This document shows, piece after piece, positions 1 through 5,046 of a DNA stretch of 5,884 nucleotides (positions are counted from its first letter, which is position 1; each line of letters opens with the position of its first letter). The DNA is from Bacillota bacterium (GTDB lineage: Bacteria; Bacillota_E; Sulfobacillia; Sulfobacillales; Sulfobacillaceae): the NCBI GenBank assembly GCA_021820645.1, contig JAKADJ010000163.1:1-5884 (forward strand). The letters run 5' to 3'. Both the position numbers and the translations under genes were made by a program. The notes under the pieces were generated by a model. That model was not told the origin of the DNA. It saw only the letters and a program-made list of their open reading frames with translations, and ran no database searches.

Positions 1-29
1 GGAATATGGGGCAGGAGGAGATTTCGTGA
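1..29 (+). CDS. C-terminal tail of an upstream gene (possible, partial)
   Basis: The frame starting at base 3 reads NMGQEEIS and stops at TGA 27-29. That stop overlaps the GTG start of the pilin gene as GTGA, the four-base stop/start overlap typical of coupled genes in an operon. In a Tad locus the neighbour upstream would commonly be a TadB/TadC-type inner-membrane protein, but eight residues cannot identify it. The other two plus-strand frames are also open to the window edge, so this assignment rests only on the overlap geometry and on the Shine-Dalgarno site of the next gene. Confidence 0.3.
13..20 (+). promoter_or_regulatory. Shine-Dalgarno site of the Flp-like pilin gene
   Basis: AGGAGGAG is a full match to the anti-Shine-Dalgarno core. 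The AGGAGG core ends seven bases before GTG at 26. It decides the start of the pilin gene in favour of GTG 26. The ATG at 34, in another frame, lies too far away for good spacing. Confidence 0.75.
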
Positions 30-220
30 GACTATGGGTTGGAAATTGGGGTGGACGCTTGGCCGCATACATGGCCAAACAAGAGGGCAACGTGTTCATC
101 GAAAACGGGATTTGGATAATCATCGTGGTTCTGGCTATGATTATCCCCATCGAAGCATTGCGCAATGCCTTGGTCAACGCGTTCGGGCAAATTACCAGCA
201 ATCTCAATACGATTCCCTAG
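26..220 (+). CDS. Flp-type (type IVb) prepilin-like small protein
   Basis: This 64-residue protein has the architecture of a Flp/Tad major pilin. It has a positively charged leader of about 21 residues, then G21 followed by NVFIE with glutamate at +5 (E26), then one hydrophobic helix (about residues 28-41) and a short amphipathic tail ending FGQITSNLNTIP. The G-x4-E pattern is the processing site of prepilin peptidases of the TadV/CpaA type. The protein would be cleaved at the inner face of the membrane and assembled into a thin adhesive pilus. The +6 residue is Asn instead of the usual Tyr or Phe. The GTG start is supported by the strong Shine-Dalgarno site seven bases upstream. TadE- and TadG-like genes follow on the same strand. 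A non-pilin single-pass membrane peptide remains possible. Confidence 0.68.
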   Translation: MRLWVGNWGGRLAAYMAKQEGNVFIENGIWIIIVVLAMIIPIEALRNALVNAFGQITSNLNTIP

Positions 221-234
221 CGGGTAATGCGTTC

Positions 235-594
235 GTGGAAATTCTTGTGGTGTTGCCGCTGTTTTGGCTCGTAATTGTCGGCGTGATTGGGTCATTTCAA
301 TATGTATCGGAGGCCTACGCCGTAGGGCAAGCGGCCGAATCGGGGGTAGTTACCATGGCCAATGGTGGATCGGACTTTTCGGTGCAACAATCGGTGGTCA
401 ACTCTCTACTACGTGACGGCTATGGACTGAGTGGGGTCCAGGTACAAATCAATACGTCGAATAGATTGGCCTCGGTTGAAGTCTTGCTGCCCATCCACAC
501 TAACTTACCCATGATGCCGCGCAGGGTGGCGGAGATCCGCACTAGCCAAATGGTGACGAAGGGTGGTGGGGGCTATCCGGGACCGTGGTGGTAG
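235..594 (+). CDS. TadE-like pseudopilin (start unresolved)
   Basis: The product resembles TadE-family minor pilins: an N-terminal hydrophobic helix (EILVVLPLFWLVIVGVIGS), a conserved Tyr/Ala-rich stretch after it, a mixed ectodomain, and a Gly/Trp-rich end (GGGGYPGPWW). Immediately before GTG 235 the same frame encodes GNAFV, so bases 223-240 spell GNAFVE, the same G-x4-E prepilin site as in the upstream pilin. The true start should therefore lie upstream, inside the pilin gene. The frame is open back past ATG 34, but the residues read there (rich in Arg, His, Gln) look like a shadow of the pilin gene. GTG 235 is given only because it is the first conventional start after the pilin stop (218-220); it has a weak ribosome site. 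Expected role: membrane-anchored pseudopilin needed for Tad pilus assembly. Confidence 0.62.
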   Translation: MEILVVLPLFWLVIVGVIGSFQYVSEAYAVGQAAESGVVTMANGGSDFSVQQSVVNSLLRDGYGLSGVQVQINTSNRLASVEVLLPIHTNLPMMPRRVAEIRTSQMVTKGGGGYPGPWW

Positions 595-913
595 TATGAT
601 GATTTGGGCTCTCGTAGTTTTAGCAGGCTTTTTGGCAGGTGTCCCGGTGGCGGTCACCACCGGGACCCTCCTCACGGATCAAGTGCGTCTCCAAGATGCC
701 ATGAGTAATGCTGCGGCGGTTGCTGATTCGGCCCGTCTCACTAGCGAATGGATGTATCTGGCGATGATACGCCAGGACTTGGGTTCGAATTCCTGTCAAT
801 TGCAGTCCTTCCGGGTCCTTGGAGGCCGCATTCAAGCTACCGCAGTGAATTTCGCCTTGGTTTCGATATGGGGACACCGGGTGGTGATCCCCGTCGCCGC
901 CAGCGTAGGTTAA
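563..913 (+). CDS. TadG/TadE-like membrane-anchored pilus-locus protein
   Basis: The 116-residue product begins with the basic segment RDRGGS and one hydrophobic helix (about residues 12-31). Then comes a stretch, DQVRLQDAMSNAAAVADSAR, which resembles the 'R-x-LQ-x-A-x-DAAALA' region after the membrane anchor of TadG/TadE-like proteins. The remaining 60 or so residues are an unrecognised, probably extracytoplasmic domain. Unlike the two upstream genes it lacks Glu at +5 after the Gly (GSMMIW), so processing by prepilin peptidase is doubtful. GTG 563 is chosen because it keeps the RDRGGS segment, and it gives a 32-base overlap with the TadE-like gene. ATG 596 or 599, just after the TadE stop and behind GGTGG, are real alternatives. 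The family call is by pattern and position; exact function is unknown. Confidence 0.6.
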   Translation: MVGAIRDRGGSMMIWALVVLAGFLAGVPVAVTTGTLLTDQVRLQDAMSNAAAVADSARLTSEWMYLAMIRQDLGSNSCQLQSFRVLGGRIQATAVNFALVSIWGHRVVIPVAASVG

Positions 914-914
914 T

Positions 915-944
915 CGGCAATCGGTAATAGTAGCCGATTTGCCG
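915..944 (+). terminator. Hairpin directly after the pilus genes
   Basis: CGGCAATCGG (915-924) pairs with CCGATTTGCCG (934-944) as a ten-pair stem with one bulged T and a nine-base loop, starting two bases after the TAA stop. No T-run follows, so it is not a standard intrinsic terminator. It may protect the 3' end of the message or help termination at the stronger site near 988-1043. Confidence 0.4.
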
Positions 945-987
945 TGTCATCGTGGGTAGACATGACTAATCAAAGAGATCTTCCTCT

Positions 988-1043
988 CGCAGGGGCAGCC
1001 GACGGCTCGTTGAGTTGTCCGGGTGGCCCTGCGTTTTCACTTT
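988..1043 (+). terminator. Rho-independent terminator of the pilus operon
   Basis: CGCAGGG (988-994) pairs perfectly with CCCTGCG (1027-1033), and the stem continues inward with mismatches (CA/TG, CCG/CGG). TTTT (1034-1037) follows at once, then CACTTT. The T-run lies on the plus-strand side, so the direction is that of the pilus genes, about 75 bases after their last stop. The wide loop (about 32 bases before inner pairing) lowers confidence. On the minus strand the same stem is followed by AGAGGAAG and not by T, so it is a poor terminator for the converging sugar operon. Confidence 0.5.
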
Positions 1044-1137
1044 GGCTCGCTTGGAGGATTCGGAATTCAGAGGGAATTCTTCCGTATGGTCCATGAACGT
1101 CATCTGATACGAATGGGGCTTCAGGTGTCAACCCGCG

Positions 1138-2352
1138 CTACACCTCTTCAGTTTGACTTCTCTTGCCACACTCCAACGTCCGGTAGTATTCTCGTTCGAT
1201 TTCAGCTCCGATGCGACTCCAGTGCCATGGGTTGGCGAGAGTTTCGGCGCTTTCTGCTAATTGTTGCCTTTGCTGCGGATTATGCAATAAATGCTGGATG
1301 GCGCGAGATAACTCATCGGGGCTCTTGACCACCAAACAATTCTGGTTCGGGATGGCAAACTCCCGAAATCCTGGAGCCGGGCCTAAAATCGTGGCGACCC
1401 CTGCGCTCATCGCTTCTAGCGCACTCAGTCCAAATGGCTCGAATCGGGAGGGCAACACTGCCATCTTGGCGGTCATTAGGTATTGGTTTAATTCTTCATC
1501 GCCAATCATACCGACCGCGTGGAGTTGATGCTGCCATCCATGATCCTGAATTTCTTGGTGGATCCTCGTACGCCAAGACCCATTGCCGCAAATGACTATC
1601 TGCAAAGGGGGTTCGCTTGCCATTAAACCAGAAAGTACCTCGAATAGCCAATCAATGCCTTTCTCAGGTTCGAGACGCCCGATGAACAAGATGTCGGGAA
1701 ATCCCTTCGGAAGATGAGCCCCATTGATGGAAGGAAACGAGATCCCGCTTCCGATCACTGAATGCCGGGTTCCCCTGGCAAGGGGTCCATACAGGAGTTG
1801 TGCTTGGTCCAGAAGGTAATGACTCACCCAGATCTGATGGGGACTTTCTCGGATAACCATTTGTTCGTGCTTCATGAATTGTGCATCGGGAGCCATAAAT
1901 AATGCCCGAGCCCAAGCACCATAGAGCATATGCCAAGTCATGACGAGAGGGATCTTGTGCCGCTCTGAAAAATCCTTGGCGACTGGCCATAGGGTGGGGT
2001 CGTGCACATGAACCACAGACTCGCGGGCGAAGTCAGACGGGGTATTGGGCAGGTCTTTAACATCCCACACTGCATACGGGAGATGGTCTTCTGGTTGAGA
2101 AACGTTGGAATAGGGAGAACTCACTCCCAGATCCGGAAATGGTGCCACCATACGCACTTGGTGCCCTCGATGCACCAGGTATCGGGCGAGACGGTCGACG
2201 TGCCGTCCGAGACCACCCCGTGGATGGGGAGGGACCTCCGAAGAAAAGAGCCACACCACGAGGGGGTTCTGGGTCTGGGGCACCGTGTACCGGGGAACCC
2301 AGTCCCATGAGACATGGTCTCGAGTTAATAAGCTGCCGTAAGGTGTGGTCAT
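1138..2352 (-). CDS. GT-B glycosyltransferase (GT4/GT5-like), last gene of operon
   Basis: The 404-residue protein has the two Rossmann lobes of GT-B retaining transferases. The N-terminal lobe carries SSEVPPHPRGGLGRHV with the Gly-rich loop at 46-49, and HVHD at 115-118. The C-terminal lobe carries FIGRLEPEKG (223-232), with the donor-binding pair R226 and K231, and EPFGLSALE (305-313), the E-x7-E motif contacting the nucleotide sugar. The family moves a sugar from a nucleotide (UDP-, ADP- or GDP-) donor to an acceptor in the cytoplasm; donor and acceptor cannot be read here. The start ATG 2350-2352 overlaps the HAD stop as ATGA, so translation is probably coupled. Longer in-frame starts upstream lie inside the HAD gene and encode shadow sequence. 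The length is normal for the family and the gene looks intact. It ends at TAG 1138-1140. Confidence 0.88.
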   Translation of the reverse strand: MTTPYGSLLTRDHVSWDWVPRYTVPQTQNPLVVWLFSSEVPPHPRGGLGRHVDRLARYLVHRGHQVRMVAPFPDLGVSSPYSNVSQPEDHLPYAVWDVKDLPNTPSDFARESVVHVHDPTLWPVAKDFSERHKIPLVMTWHMLYGAWARALFMAPDAQFMKHEQMVIRESPHQIWVSHYLLDQAQLLYGPLARGTRHSVIGSGISFPSINGAHLPKGFPDILFIGRLEPEKGIDWLFEVLSGLMASEPPLQIVICGNGSWRTRIHQEIQDHGWQHQLHAVGMIGDEELNQYLMTAKMAVLPSRFEPFGLSALEAMSAGVATILGPAPGFREFAIPNQNCLVVKSPDELSRAIQHLLHNPQQRQQLAESAETLANPWHWSRIGAEIEREYYRTLECGKRSQTEEV

Positions 2353-3020
2353 GGTCGCAGATGGTTTATCAGGGCGTCTCGATCCGCGAGATTCGGCAGG
2401 ACAGCATGGGCACCCGCCGATTTTAATTCGGCTTCCGAGTAAGCCCCGGTCGTCACACCCAATCCGACGGTGCCAAGCTTTTCGGCAGCAGCCATGTCGC
2501 CTGGAGTGTCTCCCAACACCGTGATCTGGTCCCAATTTTTCTGGTAATAGGTACGAGCGCGTTCGATGCCATGGGTGAGAATGTCCAAACGAGTCATCCC
2601 ATCATCACCGAAACTTCCCACCGGGAAAAATCCAGCCATCCCAAACAGTGCAAGTTTCAGATAGGCGGAGGTTTTGAAATTACCAGTGCCTAACGCTAAG
2701 TCGAAGCCGTCGGCTTGCAACTCAAAAAGTCGGTCCGGAAGCCCGGGTAAAGCATGACCCGGGCTCTGTTGGAGTTCTCGTTGGATATGGGAAGTAAAGA
2801 GCGTTTTGAAGGCCAGAACGTCCTCTGGAGTCATTCTAAGGTGATGTTTCTGTGCCGCGGTATGAAGCACCCCGAGGTCGGTGGCGCCCGCGAAACTAAT
2901 TCCGTCAAAGGCATGGGCAATCCCATAAGAGGCCTCAAAAGCATGGTCCATGGCGCGATGTCCGGCTCCTTGGACATCAATCAGGGTCCCGTCGATATCA
3001 AACACAATTAAATGATTCAT
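2349..3020 (-). CDS. HAD-superfamily phosphatase, phosphoglycolate-phosphatase-like
   Basis: The 223-residue protein shows the HAD motifs in order. Motif I is FDIDGTL with nucleophile D8 and acid/base D10. An alpha-helical cap follows (about 16-90). Motif II is GTGN with T112, a basic motif III region lies near 154-161, and motif IV is GDTPGD with D171 and D175 for magnesium. Such enzymes hydrolyse small phosphate esters in the cytoplasm (phosphoglycolate, sugar phosphates, pyrophosphate). Substrate specificity is not readable from the motifs. The gene follows the upstream glycosyltransferase after 47 bases and overlaps the downstream one by four, which suggests it dephosphorylates an intermediate or product of these transferases. 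ATG 3018-3020 is preceded by GAGGGA with eight bases of spacing. A housekeeping role in clearing phosphoglycolate is the main alternative. Confidence 0.88.
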   Translation of the reverse strand: MNHLIVFDIDGTLIDVQGAGHRAMDHAFEASYGIAHAFDGISFAGATDLGVLHTAAQKHHLRMTPEDVLAFKTLFTSHIQRELQQSPGHALPGLPDRLFELQADGFDLALGTGNFKTSAYLKLALFGMAGFFPVGSFGDDGMTRLDILTHGIERARTYYQKNWDQITVLGDTPGDMAAAEKLGTVGLGVTTGAYSEAELKSAGAHAVLPNLADRDALINHLRP

Positions 3021-3067
3021 GGTGGTGGTCCCTCGATTTCAATTTATTTTAGAACACGTGGTGATCC

Positions 3068-4318
3068 TTACTTCCGGTGAGTCTGAAAATCTTGGATACG
3101 GTACAAGAGGCCGTCTATGACCCGCCCCCATCGGTATTGTTCCGCGGTATCGGGTCCATGAGATCGGATGCGCGTGGCCAGGTTCGAATCGTTCAATAGC
3201 AGCAACCCATGGTGGACCATTTCTTCGGGGTCGTCGGTGTCCACCACTAAGGCGTTATGATAGGGGATAGCGTAGTCTTCACCGGTGGCTCCGGTGATGG
3301 CAACTCCGCCTTGCGCCATGACTTCTAAGCCGACGAGCCCGAAAGGTTCCATGCCGGAGTTTGCAAGCACCGCATCAGCGTAATGATAAAGAGTCCGGAG
3401 TTCCTCATCGGGAATCCGATTAGTCACTTCGATGATGTCGGCAGAAGACGCGGCCAGGTCTTCTTCAAAACCAAGCCGGTAGGTCATCGGTTCCCATCGA
3501 AGGCCACGTGACCGGGCCCGACGTCGGACCTCGTCACCATAGCCTTCTATGCCTCCGCGCACAATGGCGCGCACCCCCACACCTTGGGCCTTTAAGAGGC
3601 CGATGGCGTCTATCGCCATGGTCCATCGTTTGTCGGGATCGAAGCGTGCCACTTTGACGAGGGTGAGGTCAGCGTGCAATGAAATGAAGGGGTTCTTCTT
3701 ACTGCGGGATCCAAGATCGAAGGCCTCGTCGGGGATTCCGTTGGGAATGACGGTGGGATTGACTCCGTAATTCCACATGGTGTGTTTCATGAAACGGCTC
3801 ACCGTGGTTAGCTGCGCCACATATTGGAGCCGAGGCCAATGAATCGTGTCAAAACCAATGGTGTTATTGGCATTCCAGATTAAGGTGACGTGAGCTCGAA
3901 GCCCTTGTTGCCACAATCGGTCGCTCGTTTCGAGGAGGGCAGGGACAGTCTGCCAATCCTCAGAAAGAATTACTAGCCGTTTATTTTGCGCGACAAGATC
4001 TTCGACTAGTTGGACCACGAATTCGGGCAAGGTGGCTTGAAGATGGTCTCGCTTTTCGTATTCACCATGATAGACCCCGAGCGGGAAACGGGCAGAAAGG
4101 GGTTGACCCCACCGGATCAAGCGCAAGGAACCGATGTCTTCGATGGGATCGAGGAGGGGATCACCATAAAAGAGAAGATGGGTGCCAAAGCCGCGCGCCG
4201 CTAGGGCCAAGGAGAGCCCAGTCATGCGAACTCCAAGTCCGCCAGCTTGGGCATAGGGATCCGGCCCCTCGAAGGACACTAACAAAAACTCGGTATGGGA
4301 AGGATCCGGGCGGATCAT
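3068..4318 (-). CDS. GT-B glycosyltransferase of the 'FEGPDPY-AGGLGVR' type
   Basis: The 416-residue protein is a GT-B transferase. The N-terminal lobe has FEGPDPYAQAGGLGVR (16-31), whose GGLG loop sits where glycogen synthases carry their K-x-GGLG loop, but without the Lys. Further segments are LSEDWQT (118-124), WNANN (148-152), TTVSRFMKHTMW (171-182) and NPTVIPNGIP (187-196). The C-terminal lobe has VARFDPDKRW (223-232; R225, K230) and EPFGLVGLE (324-332), the E-x7-E donor motif. From memory, this combination marks a conserved subfamily in several Gram-positive and Chloroflexi/Deinococcus-type bacteria with no firmly assigned product; this was not searched. The start ATG overlaps the pgl stop as ATGA, with only a weak GGTG ribosome site, pointing to coupling with pgl. 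It is only distantly similar to the second transferase in the operon, so they are not recent duplicates. Confidence 0.87.
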   Translation of the reverse strand: MIRPDPSHTEFLLVSFEGPDPYAQAGGLGVRMTGLSLALAARGFGTHLLFYGDPLLDPIEDIGSLRLIRWGQPLSARFPLGVYHGEYEKRDHLQATLPEFVVQLVEDLVAQNKRLVILSEDWQTVPALLETSDRLWQQGLRAHVTLIWNANNTIGFDTIHWPRLQYVAQLTTVSRFMKHTMWNYGVNPTVIPNGIPDEAFDLGSRSKKNPFISLHADLTLVKVARFDPDKRWTMAIDAIGLLKAQGVGVRAIVRGGIEGYGDEVRRRARSRGLRWEPMTYRLGFEEDLAASSADIIEVTNRIPDEELRTLYHYADAVLANSGMEPFGLVGLEVMAQGGVAITGATGEDYAIPYHNALVVDTDDPEEMVHHGLLLLNDSNLATRIRSHGPDTAEQYRWGRVIDGLLYRIQDFQTHRK

Positions 4319-5046
4319 CGGGACACCTTAATCGCGCTAGCCTGATCCAAAAACCAGTGGACCAGACCATCAGCGGGCTGGACTAAAGATGCTGGAAGGG
4401 TTCCGCCTGAGTGTCTTAAGATTTCGCCGACGATATCCGCTTTAGCCTTACCCGTTACTAAGAAGGCGCAATGGTGCGCGGCATTGATTGTTTCCAGGCC
4501 CAAGGTGTAACGCCAGACTCCATGAGACGGCACAAAAACATGCTCGATCCATCGGGGACTGCGGAGAACCGGCGAATCCGGAAACAAAGAAGCCGTATGG
4601 CCTTCGGGTCCAAGCCCTAAGAGCACGACATCGAACTGGGGATAGCCTAGGGCCTTGGGTAGCCATTGTTGTAATTGCTGTTCTTGGTCCGCCAACGCCA
4701 TCGGCCACGGGGATTCCGTATACCAACGTGAAATCAGCCAAGGCGGTGTCCTTAATTGATCTAAGAGGGATTCTTTCACCATCCGATAGTTGCTCTCGGG
4801 GTGGGTTGGGGGCACGTCCCGCTCGTCGCCCCAAAAGAGCGCAGTGCGGTCCCATGGCATCTTTTTTTGCCACTCCGGTGACGCCAACAGGTGATAGAGT
4901 TGGCGAGGGGTACTGCCCCCAGATAACGCTAAGAAAAAGTGGCCGTGATGACGGACTGCGTTGTGGGCTTCTTGGGTTAACCAATGCGCAAGCTCATGGA
5001 GCAAGGCAGGGATTTTTTCATGCTCGTGGAGAACAGGTTCAGGCAT
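4315..5046 (-). CDS. pgl: 6-phosphogluconolactonase
   Basis: The 243-residue enzyme hydrolyses 6-phospho-D-glucono-1,5-lactone to 6-phosphogluconate, the second step of the oxidative pentose phosphate pathway. Family motifs appear in order: LSGGSTPRQLY (41-51, phosphate binding), FWGDERDVPPTHPESNY (71-87), LGLGPEGHTASLFP (143-156, with the likely catalytic H150), R-x-T-x5-IN (179-188) and VTGKAK (197-202, Lys contacting phosphate). The usual Asp before Gly-His is Glu here (E148). ATG 5044-5046 is chosen over a start 66 bases further upstream because GGAGGTGA lies five bases before it and because the extra 22 residues overlap opcA and match no lactonase N-terminus. It overlaps the opcA stop by eight bases. 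The protein is of normal length and intact. Confidence 0.95.
   Translation of the reverse strand: MPEPVLHEHEKIPALLHELAHWLTQEAHNAVRHHGHFFLALSGGSTPRQLYHLLASPEWQKKMPWDRTALFWGDERDVPPTHPESNYRMVKESLLDQLRTPPWLISRWYTESPWPMALADQEQQLQQWLPKALGYPQFDVVLLGLGPEGHTASLFPDSPVLRSPRWIEHVFVPSHGVWRYTLGLETINAAHHCAFLVTGKAKADIVGEILRHSGGTLPASLVQPADGLVHWFLDQASAIKVSR

Noticed and set aside
1023..1328. 101-residue plus-strand open frame crossing the convergent gap
   Set aside because: Most of it is antisense to the end of the glycosyltransferase gene, it begins inside the terminator stem, and there is no ribosome site or known motif.
2353..2535. 61-residue upstream extension of the last glycosyltransferase
   Set aside because: It overlaps the HAD gene, and its translation (Arg/Cys/Gly-rich) does not resemble a transferase N-terminus. 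The ATGA overlap at 2349-2352 gives a better start.
3021..3067. Possible internal promoter in the 47-base gap before the HAD gene
   Set aside because: The gap is AT-rich (TAAAATAAATTG) and has near-repeated GGATCACCAC and GGACCACCAC ends, but no acceptable -35 box stands at the right distance, so it is not listed as a promoter.
4448..4984. 178-residue open frame on the minus strand within pgl
   Set aside because: It is a second frame of the lactonase gene with low-complexity Arg/Pro-rich translation; the overlapping frame carries all the conserved motifs.
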